Shown here: piece after piece, positions 10,881-22,499 of the stretch
Layout: every line of letters starts with the position of its first letter
How positions within the stretch are numbered: position 1 is the stretch's first letter
DNA from: Tetracladium setigerum
Lineage: Eukaryota; Ascomycota; Leotiomycetes; Helotiales
DNA length: 64,000 nucleotides
Direction of reading: 5' to 3'
NCBI GenBank assembly: GCA_031472005.1
Contig: PZJY01000003.1
Location: 1,798,001-1,862,000, forward strand
Program-made: the position numbers and the translations under genes
Notes under the pieces: model-generated
Database searches by the model: none
What the model was told of the DNA's origin: nothing
Seen by the model: the letters and a program-made list of their open reading frames with translations, nothing else

Positions 10881-10972
10881 GGGGAATTGGTTTAGTGGTA
10901 TAATGCATCTTTAGCACTGAGCAATCAGGTCTAATTTAGATGAGGTCGCTGGTTCGATTCCTGCATTCTCCA
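10881..10972 (+). tRNA. tRNA-Ala(AGC) with 20-base intron
   Basis: The acceptor arms GGGGAAT and ATTCTCC pair fully, including G3-U70, the universal alanine identity pair. The anticodon stem CATCT/AGATG closes a loop TT-AGC-A..T, with the intron at 10917-10936 after position 37, the usual eukaryotic site. The variable loop is AGGTC. The T arm is GCTGG-TTCGATT-CCTGC with one T-T mismatch (51-63), and the D stem is weak (three pairs). The mature length is 72 plus CCA. A six-T run follows. The mismatch leaves some chance it is a decayed copy. Confidence 0.82.
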
Positions 10973-10982
10973 TTTGACTTCA

Positions 10983-10988
10983 TTTTTT
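10983..10988 (+). terminator. RNA polymerase III terminator of tRNA-Ala
   Basis: Run of six T residues starting 11 bases after the tRNA discriminator base, as expected for polymerase III termination. A second, longer T run follows near 11006-11018. Confidence 0.7.
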
Positions 10989-10990
10989 GG

Positions 10991-11472
10991 TGCCGTAGAG
11001 ATGATGTTTTTTTTTTTTGCCTTTTGACATCGCTACATCCCAATGTCAATGGTGGCGGACTTCCTCCTTCTTTTAACATATATATCGACGCTAATAAACT
11101 TGAAAACAAGAGGGAGGAAGGGTCTTTCACCTGTTTTTGGATCTTTTCTGATCAATTCCGTTGATTCATGGTGTATTTACTGTCACGTGACGCGATTTTT
11201 CACAACATTGTCCTCCAAAAGATTTACCGAGTTCGCCCATTACTTCTTGCTCCTGGGTCCTGAACCGTGTTTAAATCATTGATTCCAAGTTGATCTAGAT
11301 CTGGCTGCAAGAATTGTTCCCTCGAATGACCCATTTCCTCTGCTTTTTGTTGCTCGAAAATCTTTGGAAAATCTTGTGCGCCCAATGCAGCTCTGAAGGT
11401 TCGCTTGTCTCACATGAGCCGGGACTGAGGCGGCAAGGTGTCAAGGATGTCTCAGCCCAATATATCTTCATT
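10991..11472. other. Intergenic between tRNA-Ala and PaaK-like gene
   Basis: No supported gene. It includes a CACGTGAC E-box-like motif near 11183-11190 that would suit a bHLH factor, but no gene start is near it. Confidence 0.4.
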
Positions 11473-13090
11473 TCATCTTCTATCAACAAACATTAAAACC
11501 TTCCTTCCCGTCCCACTTTTCACGAAGCCCTCCTCCTCACCCTCTGTATCGAGAAAAGTCACACGAAAACAGCCCTCATTCCTTTCGTGGACTACGAACA
11601 ACCATCTCAATTTTGTAACCACGGCCTCTCTTTCTGCTTTTCCATCCAGCATGACGCGAACCTCAAGTCTTACGCTTCCGTGAAATTCATCGCTATTTTC
11701 GAGCAGAACCTGCCACCTTAAGACACCCCAATCATCCTGGGAAAACAACGTTTTCAGCTTGGAGAACGAAAAGTATTCACCCTGCCATTCAAAGGAACCG
11801 CGGAGGTCTCGCCCATATAATCGCAAAACTTTAAGCGACGACACATCTCCCCCAATTTGTTTCGCTGCCGAAGCAGGAAGATCATGAACAGAACCGATAT
11901 CGCCAATCAAGTATCTCAGTAGTGGGTGTCGCAGACGTTGCAGCGACGTGACAGCTAAGATGCCTTTCGTGTCTCGATTGCTCAAATCACAGGGGTGCAC
12001 ACCACCATTGGCTTCGACGTCAATGTCCATGGGCAAGACCTCCACCACCATATTCCTCTCGTCGAAGATGAAATCCGCACAATCGTCCTGTTGCTCTCCG
12101 GTCAGAGAAAGATTTGCCACAGGCCAGCATCCCATTTCCGCACTTCCCATCACAGATGAAAATTGGGGATTGTGAAAGATTCGTGCAAGGTATTGTCTCT
12201 GGTTACGGGCGAGAGTCTCGGATGTATAAATAATTTTCGTGATGTTGAGAGACGAGGCATTGTTCGTAGCTTCGACATAGTTGGCAAAGAGCAGCAGTTG
12301 AGAGGCGTCTGCGGTGAGGACGTTGACTTTAAAACCGTGACACATCTCCAGGAGATCAGCAGGAGAGCAGAGGTGACCCGCGGTGAGGACTGAAGCACCA
12401 GTGTACTCAATCATCTCGGTCATTAAATCAAGCGCGCTATTTTACCGTCAACACCAGAATCGCGAAATTTGACGGGGTAGGTACCGGTATAGATATCCAG
12501 ATGTGTGCATAGAAAGAACGCAATCCTTTTCGTTCGAAACACCAATTCTTCGCATCAACCGCCCGCATGACTGTCTCTGAGCTCGGTTTTCCTGGATATC
12601 AGTCCAGAATGCCATCGGCGCCGATGTACCAGATCCTCCACCCGTTGTGCTGATGTATGTTGCATGTCGAAATGTGTTTTGGGGGTTGTTATCTGACGAC
12701 AACCGCTGTATCGCTTCGTAGCTACATACCAGTCGTCATTAGCAAGGCGCATATATAAATGGGTGTTGAGAAGACTTACAGGGTCTTCTTTTCCGTCAGC
12801 GGGACTTGAGAGAGCTGAAAGGCAATATCGTTTGAAGTTGTTGGCGTTTTGACGAGTTCCGAAATTTCTGAAGGGGTAAGAGGATATTCGTGGTCAGATG
12901 AATAGAAAGGGTGTCTATTCGCAACTTTGATGACATGTTCAATTAGGAAAGAAGTATTGATTTTGACGCTTTCATCTCCCTTGGATTCTGGTGTATGGTA
13001 TTGCTGGAGTTGAAATCGGAGTCGAAGTAGGTTTTGAATTCGAAACTGGATCAAACTGAGCAATTTCCAAATTATTTCCAAGTACGCCAT
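11473..13090 (-). CDS. PaaK-like adenylate-forming enzyme
   Basis: Three exons: 13090-12780, 12721-12485 and 12436-11473, all phases agreeing, giving 503 residues. The intron with borders 12779 and 12722 has GTAAGT, GCTAATG and TAG; that from 12484 to 12437 has GTACCT and TTGAC before TAG. Near residues 129-137 is TTGGGSGTS, the phosphate-binding loop of the ANL adenylating superfamily in its phenylacetate-CoA ligase form. GSAEMG and the stretch HPLLRYLIGDIG, the adenine/ribose region, follow. Length and order fit phenylacetate-CoA ligase/F390 synthetase relatives. Such enzymes activate an acid as AMP ester and usually pass it to CoA; the substrate is not visible. No carrier-protein domain is attached. 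It is divergent from an MFS transporter, which suggests but does not prove a shared pathway. Confidence 0.82.
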
Positions 13091-13965
13091 TATGAAGCCT
13101 GCGTGCTTGCGTACCTGAGATGAACATGCTCTACCGAGGGCTTCACATATACATTTGGACAATCAATCTTTATTAAGCAACGACCATTCTTGTGGTTACA
13201 TAATGGGTTTTTTGTGCGATGGGTTACACCGGCAAAATGGCGTATGGCTTGGGGCCGACACCAGTCTACCGCTACGAGTTAGTGTTTTGTACGCATAAAG
13301 TTATTGTACGACAGAAAGAGTATTATTTTGTGTATTTGCTTTTCTCACCGACTCTGGTAACCCGTACTCGTACCGACGAATAATCATTTCCTGGTGTGGA
13401 ATGGTCGATCTTGCTTCTTTTTGGCTAACCGTATCAATCACCTGCATAGAATCAATAATGATTATCACATCTGTCTCGGAAGAACTTTAAGCTGTGTCCT
13501 TCAAAATAACCGCCCCCATCAAGATGTGATTGCTATTATTCACAGCTATTGATAGGTGATGCATGAGCTGGCGCGGAGGGAGTGGGAGCGAGTAAATTGG
13601 TAAGCTGACGTTTGCTGCAGGCTAACTTTCAACTAGATATGGATCAACATACGAGCTTTGCACCACTTCAATAATTTATCGGAGTCTTACTTTTCTTTCA
13701 ACTTCTGCCTCAATTGGCGTTATGCACATGAATCTTCTCGCAAGTTGACATTGCTATGAGAAGTGTATGGTTTCGTTCTGCACCCCCCCACTACCGTGCG
13801 TTTCTTATAACCAACTTGATCGTGCCAACACGCAGATTACATTTCCATATTATACGCGATTCGAACTTCTTTTCACAGTGGCCGTTCTTTCTCCGTCTAC
13901 TCTTCTTCCGGATACCAAGTAGGCGGATTATTCTCGCCTTCTGATATTTTCTACGAACAGCAATA
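13091..13965. promoter_or_regulatory. Divergent promoter region PaaK-like / MFS
   Basis: An 875-base spacer between head-to-head starts. No other gene is supported. No specific binding site was recognised. Confidence 0.4.
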
Positions 13966-15441
13966 ATGGCGCCCTCACCTCCATGGTTTCTCAAACAACG
14001 ATCTTCCACGTCATTCATCATCACCACTATTACCCTGGCACTCTTTACGGACCTTTTCCTGTATGGAATCATTATTCCCACAGTACCTTTCATCCTCAGC
14101 AGCCGTCTGCACCTCCCAGCTCATGAAACGCAAAAATACATTTCGGTCCTCCTGACCAGCTATGCACTTTCGTCCCTAATCTTCTCGATTCCAGTAGGAC
14201 TGATTACTGACCGCATGACGGGTCGTCGTCTTCCTTTCTTCGCTGGCCTTCTCCTTCTCATTGCCAGCACGGTGCTGCTTGCTGTAGGTCAGACCATCGC
14301 AATTTTGATCACCGCAAGAATCCTACAAGGAATGAGTGCTGCCATTGTCTGGACAGTGGGACTCGTGTTATTAGAAGACACCGTAGGCAAGGAAAAAATA
14401 GGTGTGTCATTGGGTGGAATCTTTGGCTTCATCGGCATAGGCAATCTGATCTCTCCCGTCTTGGGCGGTATCGTCTACGATAAATTTGGCGACCTCGCTG
14501 TGTTCGGGCTTGGTCTTGGATTGCTTGTTATAGATCTTGTGTTGAGATTGGTCATGATCGAAAAATCTGTTGCTGAGAAATGGTCTACTTTGCTCGATTC
14601 TGGAGAAGACAGAAGTATCGTAGTATCAGAGACGAGTCCTCTTCTCGCCAAACCATCAGTCCCTGGCACCAACTCCGATACCGAAAACGGTCCACAAGAC
14701 ACAAGGAAAGCCAGCAACTCGAACTCGAAATACATTCTTCCCAGCCCTCTTCCAATCTACCTCCCAACGCCTCTTCTTTACATATTTTTCACTTCGCCAC
14801 GTCTCTTAATCTCAACCGCCACCGCACTCCTCCAGGCGACCCTCGTATCTCTGAACGACACCACCATTCCTCTACATGCTCTAGAACTCTTCAATTTTAC
14901 CCCCCTCCGTTCGGGGCTCCTCTTCATCCCGCTTCTCACGCCTCTCCTTGTCTTTGGGCCATTAATGGGCCATCTCATTGATCGACATGGAACCAAGCTC
15001 CCCTCCACAATCGGCTTCATCTACCTCTCAATTCCTGTCTCCCTCCTTGGCGTTCCTCATTCCACTACCACGAACGCCTCTCTCGAGATAATCAAATACG
15101 CCACCATCCTCTTTTTATGTGGAATCGGCTCGAGCGCGGTTTCTGCCGTGTCACTGGTGGAAGGCAGTGACGTGGCTGCTAAGTATCACGAAGCCAATCC
15201 CGGTGTCTTTGGTGAAAATGGCCCTTCAGCATTCCTGTTCGCCTGGAATAGTGTGGTGGTGAATGCAGGGTTGGCAGTGGGACCTATGTTGGCCGTCTGG
15301 CTGATTGAAGCGGTGGGATACGCCGGCATGAATATCTGTGTGGCTATCACGTTAGCTTTCGTGGGCGCAATGTGCTATTTCTTCATGGGAGAAACTAAAC
15401 TGGAGAGGGAGGAATCAAAGCAGATGAGAGCAAGGAAGTAA
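13966..15441 (+). CDS. MFS transporter, DHA1-like
   Basis: Single exon, 491 residues, about 12 membrane segments in two halves separated by a hydrophilic loop near residues 205-260. The loop between the second and third segments reads DRMTGRR (about 82-88), the conserved major facilitator motif A. The second half repeats it as LIDRHGTKLP. The type resembles drug:H+ antiporters and vesicular amine transporters of the DHA1 group. It would sit in the plasma or vacuolar membrane. Substrate unknown. The start ATG at 13966 is followed by a short cytoplasmic segment before the first helix. Its divergent pairing with an adenylating enzyme is typical of small metabolic modules. Confidence 0.88.
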   Translation: MAPSPPWFLKQRSSTSFIITTITLALFTDLFLYGIIIPTVPFILSSRLHLPAHETQKYISVLLTSYALSSLIFSIPVGLITDRMTGRRLPFFAGLLLLIASTVLLAVGQTIAILITARILQGMSAAIVWTVGLVLLEDTVGKEKIGVSLGGIFGFIGIGNLISPVLGGIVYDKFGDLAVFGLGLGLLVIDLVLRLVMIEKSVAEKWSTLLDSGEDRSIVVSETSPLLAKPSVPGTNSDTENGPQDTRKASNSNSKYILPSPLPIYLPTPLLYIFFTSPRLLISTATALLQATLVSLNDTTIPLHALELFNFTPLRSGLLFIPLLTPLLVFGPLMGHLIDRHGTKLPSTIGFIYLSIPVSLLGVPHSTTTNASLEIIKYATILFLCGIGSSAVSAVSLVEGSDVAAKYHEANPGVFGENGPSAFLFAWNSVVVNAGLAVGPMLAVWLIEAVGYAGMNICVAITLAFVGAMCYFFMGETKLEREESKQMRARK

Positions 15442-18400
15442 GTAGTTGCATATACGTACATATGTGGGTCAAGTGTCGAGTTTGTGGAACACATTGTAGA
15501 AGCAGGCTGTAGCTGTATACGATTTTACAGAAGGCGTTTTGAATTCATGACCAATAGTGAAATCTTGGACCTATAGCGAGTCGAATCTTGGAAATATCTA
15601 TGCTGCAAATGAGATTGGTCAAGCCAATCATGCTTGGCCGTGTCTCGGTCGCATACGTCGTGTACCACAACTAGTGAGTGATCTCGATGATGCAAAATTT
15701 AAAGATTTGGGCTCTTTGCTTCTCTCTTTTCATCCAGGGTACTTCAATCTTCGCTTTGGAACTGGAGAATCCCAAAACAGCTACGCCACCCTTGATTTTC
15801 ATGCAATGGGGTGGGCAAGTCGGCCGCTCTCGCAACTTGACCTCAATTCATCCACCTTTGCAAAGCAGTGCGTTGAGTACTCTGCACTCGTAGGTAAATC
15901 TCTTTTGCAATTCAACATTCTGTACGGAGTATGATTGATTATGATCAGATCTTTTGGAGGGAGGTAAGCTTTGAAAGTTTCTCAACGGTTGTCGTCTGGA
16001 AAACTCTCGCGTTACTTTGCATTTGAAGTTATGGTAAAAACGCTTCAAACTCAGAAATCAGATTTTGTTCCGAAGGATACTGAAAGTTCTCATGATTAGT
16101 TAACAGATCATTCTTTGCAGTCTAATGTCAGTTTTCAGGTTGGTGTATCCGAATGCCGTCGATTAGGTATCTCATGCATCGACGTGTAGGCAGTGGAACA
16201 TAACTTTGCAGTATCTGGTCGATCTTTCTTCCCAGAGGGTGAAACAAGAAAGGTAATTTTCTCGGTCGATCTTCTTTTATGCGTATTTTCAATATGGTGG
16301 AGTATGTAGTACTGGATGTGGAATGTGGAAATCTTAAATATCCGTTGATGCAACTTGATTGGAGCAATCTTAGTTCGTGTCTTATTCCGGGTCGAACTAC
16401 TCCGTATTCTAGGAAGAAATGGTTGCCGAAATTTGTGCAAAGTCTTTTGTGGAGCATGTGTTGAGGAGCTTGTCGCTCATTCGTCGCGCGAAATGTAAAA
16501 ACCAAAGGTTGGCAGATATACTCAGACATGGAAGCAGTTGAATGGAGTGGACACCAACATGATGCGAAGTCTGAGAAACTGCTTCCTTTCCTCTTGAAGC
16601 TCACTGGCCATGGTTAAATTTGCCATTTACAGAGTGGTTAATTTTATCCAGATGTCAAGCACGGAACGCCACTCTCGGCATGTTGGACACTTCTTCCATT
16701 CGACAGAGCGAGACAAAGCTTTCCCTTCTCTGGTAATGCCAAAGATCCTTTCATGTGGGAATACACCGATAATCAGCACCAGTGATCGCTGCACTCCATG
16801 GAACACAAATATCTGTGCACTCCATTTCACAGCGCATGATATTCTCCAAGAATGCATTTGCAGCCATATGCAGTGGGACACACCGCCATCATGAACCGAT
16901 CGAACATATACAGCTGAAGTTCGCTTGCTTAATGCCTTCAAGCTAGCTCTCTGGGAGGCGGAGAAGGGGGATGGTACTTGTATTCAAACTTGAAGTTTTG
17001 AGATTTTGAGATTATGATGTTCATTGTTTATCAATAACCCGTTCGCAGCTGAGCAGGTATAAAGTAAGGCCTCTGAGTAATGTGATGATTTGTCAATTGC
17101 AAGAGGCCCAATCTTGCCCCGGAGAAAAGAAAAATCTCGATCTTGAGATGAGGCAGGCATGCAACTCTAAATCTGATCTGCCCGTGAATCTCTGTCTCGT
17201 ATTCTTCCCTGTAAAGACACCCGAGGCCACCCTGGTTGGGGTGGCTGCAGATCTGCACTTCTCGGCCCGCAACCTTCCCTCCCGTGCAAAGCGGGGGCCG
17301 CTAAACAACCCCTTCAACCGATCCACCAATGCCTCAACAACTGCGAGAATTTCCCAAAATGATATTGCATCTCTGATGACCTGTCAAGACCAGTAATCGT
17401 GTTTGGACAGAGCAACCGAGACGACCTGAATGAAGTTAGTGATGGAGAACCTCCTGACGAACTGATGAAAAGTGCAGAGTCTCGAAATTTCGAGACTTTC
17501 TGGATGAGTGGATGAGATGAGCCTTGCATGCATATGTGCCGACAGGCCCAACGCAATGTATGGTTATTGAGGGTGAAATGAACTGCAGTTTTTCGACCAG
17601 GTAGTCGGGTCTTTATTCCACGCCAACGGCCTTAAACAAACACAATTCGCAGGTTATTCGAAATAATGGATTGTTTACAGGACAGCCATTGTGAGCCGAG
17701 GCTCTTCCGTACATTACTTGTCTGGCCCGGATTCCATGCTGGTCTACAGTGCCGGTATTTTGATATCCCTACCTGTACTTACAACTTCAAAGTTCAGTAA
17801 AGTAGGCTTTTGCGTGGATCAAGGATGGAACGCTTTTCTTGATGATCAATTGACAACTGGCAATGCTTGACATGGTGCCGTCTAAAGTCTGCATGCAGGG
17901 CAGCCATAGTTCGTACATGCTGCAGCGGAACCAGACTCAGAAGTCCCTGATGGAGAACACTTCCCACCGCCAAAACCTATTTGGTTAGAATCATACATCA
18001 CATCAAATATTGCCAAGAATCTGCAAGTGTTATCGTTCTCGGTGACTATCCTAATGGTTCACAATGAGAGCGATGTAAAACTATCAAATGCGCGGCTAAA
18101 CAAAGAAAAAATCCCACAACATCAGTAGCAATGAATTCGGAGTAGAATAACTAGATTTAAAGGATAATTTGTTGATTTTAGTCTCATGTGAAGGGTGAAT
18201 CATGACGTACGAGATTCCACAATGTTGGGAAGAAGGAACTACGATGATATCTTATTCCCCGACGGGCATAACGGGGCTTGATCGGCGTCTCGTTTTGGAA
18301 CAGCTCAAAATTCCTTTGAATGGTCCAGGGACGATATTTTTTCTTGAGTGGGAGCACGAATACAGCTAATAAATGAGGAATGGGGCACTACTGAATGTCT

Positions 18401-19155
18401 GACGAAGTGCATCGGCTTTCACTTTCCGTGAGATTCGCGAATGCAAACCCCCTTTCTGGATCCCTGTCTCCCTCGCAAGAAAAAGTAAGCTCAATTCTAC
18501 AATGTAGAGTTCCACATGTTACATGAGCCTCGCAGAAGTGCTGACTGTCAGATACGTCAAACAAATCCGAATTATTTCTTTGACCCTTACGTAAAGCGCG
18601 GGTTGACATGTTTGCAAATTCCTCCAGCCAAACCATCAGCATGAGGTGTTACATACATGCGCCGTGCAGATAAGGTTAAATCCCACTGATGATTTATAAA
18701 GTTGGACATCCACATGAAATTTTGTAGTTCGCACACCCCTTTCTTTTCTATGAGCAGGGTACTCCATGTTAAAAATAAACAAAAATGTATTGTCACTCAT
18801 CCGAATGGCTGAAAATGGGAAGGCTTGAGGAGGACTGCGGAGTGTGACGACTTGTCCCCCACAGCTGCTGCAGAGCGTTATGCAAAACACAGCATTAAGA
18901 CGCTAACCCTCAAGTGATTGAGGTGTTGATGTTGTGATTGGTGTTGCCGCCGAGATACGGCGAAATAAGAGAGATCGGCGAGAAGAATTACGATCGAGGA
19001 GATCCTTGAGACATCAATGAATTATGTACATAGAAGGTTAAAGGGACAGGAAGTGTAGACTTCTATTCAGCAGTTTCATTTGATTCAAAATATTCAAGTC
19101 TGAGCCTGGGACGACACTATCTAAAATCTAAGAAAATTCGAAGCGGTAATCGAAA
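15442..19155. other. 3.7 kb gene-poor region
   Basis: No supported gene on either strand. Open frames up to 158 codons (16128-16604, minus) have no motif and overlap frames on the same and opposite strand. Base composition is not strongly AT-rich, so it does not look heavily mutated by RIP. It holds the palindrome at 17478-17497. It may contain long regulatory regions, a non-coding transcript or unrecognised relics. Confidence 0.5.
17478..17497. repeat. Perfect 20-base palindrome
   Basis: The half-site AGTCTCGAAA is followed directly by its exact reverse complement. The central GAAATTTC is shared with the palindrome at 10779-10800. By chance, about 0.06 perfect palindromes this long are expected in 64 kb. 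Confidence 0.85.
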
Positions 19156-21694
19156 ATGGCGGGAACTCATTTTCTACGCCAAATATCCCTCGAAATCCCA
19201 TTCGATCCATCAAGTCCAGGTACGAAACATCTGGACAAAGACGTATACGACAAAGGGATTCAACAATTCCGCGAGAGTCTTCTCAGATCGTCTACCAATT
19301 GGCCGAAACAGCTCGACACAGTGGCCAGTCCACTTCCAGCACTTATACCAGAAAGTTTACAAGAACATATTGAGCAGTTGGGGGATATTCTTACTCGTGC
19401 TGTCACCAATATCGTGGAAAGATGGTGGAGCGATGAAGAGTCGAAGTTTTGGCAACGGATGCCAATTCTTGAACATCAAGAAGCCGTACTGAGATGGATT
19501 GAAGGGTCTGCGGATGGTGTCGTGGAGTCGTTCTCTAGAAGGAAAGGTGCATGGAGACCAGATTTCCTGCTGGACCTCCCAGATGGACAATTTTCTGAGA
19601 AGAACCTCTCGGATTCTATCCGCATGTGCGAGATCAATGCGAGGTTCGCGTTCAATGGCTTCTGGATTACAGCATTTGCCCATGAGGCATATGCGAAAAG
19701 ATCCCAAGAGAACCGAAACTTAAAATCTCCAGTCAACCCTGAAAGGGTATGTGTGTTTTCCTCATTAACAATTTGCTTCCGAAGTTCGGCCACTGTTCCA
19801 GTAATACCAGTTACCTTTATTTTAATTGTACTAATTCCAATCTTCAAACTCAGATCTTCGCTGCCTACAAAGGCCTGATTGATGTCAGCAAACCAATCCA
19901 CCTGCTCAAAGGGGAAGAAGCCGGACTTGACATTCACCTCTTCGCTGCATACGTTCAGAACAGGCTTGGTCTCCAAATTCGTTTCATCCTTCCTACCGAT
20001 CTACGACTGGTTCCAAACGGTAAAGCAAGATCTGGAAATACACTGTGTTGCGTGGTCAACCCCGTCGATATCGCGACTGAATCCGAAGACTTCCGGAATT
20101 GGAGGCTGATTTCCAAGGATGGTGAAATTCTTGAGCAAATTTTTCAGGTCGGTCTCGAGCTTCACCAGCGTGAGATGGAAGATTTGGGTGTCGATATGTT
20201 GAAGGCATTGGCACCAATCTGTTTCAACGACTTGAGAACCATCTATCTGGTCCACGACAAGCGAATGCTTGGTATTGTCTTGCAAGAACTTGAGTCTTTG
20301 GTCACAAAGCACCAAGTTTTGAGTTTTGAAGAGGCAGAAATGCTTAGAAATGGAATCGTTCCGACTGTCATTGCCGGATCGGATGAGATGAAATATTTGC
20401 TGCACTTGTCGAAAGCCGGGCTCATCAACAAAGAGAACTACATTCTCAAGCCTATTGGAAGCGGCAAGGGAAAAGGCATATTATTTGGATCAGATATGCC
20501 AAAAAGCGAGTGGATCAAATCTTTACAGCGACTCTTAAATCACAACAAATTGGAAGGTCAGAATTATGTAATTCAAAAGACTATCATCCAGCCACAGTTC
20601 AAGGTCGTCATCCCGCAGGGTGATAGCAGATCCGATGAGATGCAACACTTTTTCGTCGGAACCTTCATGATACTCAACGGCGAGCAACTGGGAATTGGAT
20701 GCTGGAGATCAAGTAAGGAGAAGATATGTGCAGTGAGTCGAGGAGGAACCTGGATGTGTAGTCTCATGCTCAACGAGCCAAAAGATGTTTCAACCTCCAT
20801 CTCAAGTAAGTACCAAGTCTTCGATGATCTTCGATCAGTTTTTGACTTAATACCACAGAATCGAACGTCCCTCGCATCTCAGTGCCTGATTTTGGATATA
20901 TCAAAAATCTCAATGCCATCAAGAGGATCCACGAAACACTTCACAAACATGGCATTCTACTCCTTGACCTGGGGTTTCCCGATCCTGAAAGCAATTATCT
21001 CCTCAATCTCACCCATGCTTTAACGAAGTATCACTCTCACAATCCACCACTCTCCCATTCCGCGATATGTGGATACTTCTGGGACGTCAAGCCGACACCA
21101 TTATCCCTCTCCATTCCCTTTCATGCTCGATCACAAACGACAAATGAATTTCCTTGGCATACGGACTGTTCCTATGCCAAAGAACCGCCCCGATTCTTCG
21201 GGCTCCACGTCTTGCAAGCTGACCGATGCGGCGGCGGCACCCTTTCAGTTCTTCAACTATCAAAATTATTACATAAACTAGGCAAAGAAACCGTAATGGC
21301 ACTTTGTTTAGATGAGTATGAGATCAAGGTACCACTGGAATTTGCGAACGGTGTCGAGATGGTCGTCGGGTCAATTTTGTCAAAGGCAGCTCTTGACTTC
21401 TTTGACCAAAATACGAAGATCCATACGATCGAGACCGAGCCTAGAATTCGATTCCGCACCGATATTTTGAAGCCGCTTACACAAAGAGCTGAAAGAGCTC
21501 TTGGGAATTTAAATGCCTTGCTGGCTGAGGCGAGGGATGCTGGGAGTGATATGTGTCTCCATTTGGATCCAAGTGTGATTCCAAACGGTACAATTGTTCT
21601 TCTGGACAACGGACGATGGTTGCATGCTAGGAATCAAGTCAGAGACAGCGAAAGGCATCTGAGAAGGATTCGCTGGGATGCGCGTGAGTTCTGA
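19156..21694 (+). CDS. ATP-grasp-like / TauD-type Fe(II)-2-oxoglutarate dioxygenase fusion
   Basis: Three exons, 19156-19746, 19854-20805 and 20859-21694, with clean GTATGT..CAG and GTAAGT..CAG introns and matching phases; 792 residues. Residues 1-510 resemble circularly permuted ATP-grasp enzymes: a MCEINARFAFNG strand (about 157-167) and ILKPIGSGKGKGILFG (about 394-409), the lysine/glycine-loop region, followed by VIQKTIIQPQF. Residues 516-792 are a TauD/TfdA-like oxygenase: HTD at 615-617 and distal His near 770 would hold iron, and an Arg in RHLRRIRW would bind 2-oxoglutarate. ATP-grasp enzymes join an acid to an amine; the oxygenase may then hydroxylate or desaturate the product. Substrate unknown. 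No signal peptide. Alternative: the first half may be catalytically degenerate. Confidence 0.75.
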
Positions 21695-21860
21695 GGCAGA
21701 GCATCAAGTTGAAAAGCTTGCAGGTTCTGAATTCGGCGGAGTTGAAAGGACGAATCGTTTTCACCATTGACCATCAAATAAATTGTTATAAGTAATACCA
21801 TAGCCTCAACTTTTCCAATCACAAATTCACGTATATATTTCTTCTCAATCCAATCCACTC

Positions 21861-22499
21861 TCAATTCGAAGAGAAACTCTCACCAACTGCCAACCACTCC
21901 TTCACCCACTCAATTCCATCCTCCGGAAAGTCAATTGCGGTTGCCCTGAACCCTTCCAATTCAACAGAATCCTTATCTAAAGAACCAACAGTGATATCCA
22001 TGTGCGGCTCCCATTTAATTCCTCTCTCCTGGGCTAGTTTTGCCGTCCCAGTCTTGCTCGAATAATGAAACGACAAATGCGTTCCACACCTTCCACAGAA
22101 CGTGCGATTCGCCCCTTCGGAGCTCGAAAATGTCGTCACAAATGTATTCTCTACCACTCCAGAGATGACATCGAGCGTTTGTGCCTCAATGAGAGCGCTT
22201 GAATTTGTGGATGACTTTGGCTGGAGTGAGAATTTGACCCAAGATTGCGGGATGATCATCCAAATCTGAAGTACAGTTCCCGCAACTCGCCGACAGGAGT
22301 TGCAATGGTCTGCTGAGATTTGAGGAAGGCGAGATGTGCTTTCATTTTGTGGCCCAAGAGGCTTGGGATACTCTGTATCTGTAGGTACTGGAATGATTGG
22401 GCGATCTTTGAGGGAGGGAACGGATACTGTGTAGCGGATAGCGTTGCAGAAACAGCCGCCTTTGAGTGTGAATGGGCCTTCGGGGAGTGATTTTGCCAT
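21861..22499 (-). CDS. GFA/CENP-V family zinc protein
   Basis: Single exon, 212 residues. The cysteine pattern is that of the glutathione-dependent formaldehyde-activating (GFA) family: CFC at 16-18, CNSC at 66-69 and CGRCGTH at 135-141, which bind two zinc ions. The family adds thiols to aldehydes or serves other small-molecule roles; the exact reaction of fungal members is mostly unknown. Cytosolic by lack of leader. It is convergent with the ATP-grasp/dioxygenase gene, 166 bases away. Confidence 0.85.
   Translation of the reverse strand: MAKSLPEGPFTLKGGCFCNAIRYTVSVPSLKDRPIIPVPTDTEYPKPLGPQNESTSRLPQISADHCNSCRRVAGTVLQIWMIIPQSWVKFSLQPKSSTNSSALIEAQTLDVISGVVENTFVTTFSSSEGANRTFCGRCGTHLSFHYSSKTGTAKLAQERGIKWEPHMDITVGSLDKDSVELEGFRATAIDFPEDGIEWVKEWLAVGESFSSN

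Noticed and set aside
16128..16604. 158-codon minus-strand frame in the gene-poor region
   Set aside because: No motif, no leader, no splice context, and an overlapping minus-strand frame of similar quality.
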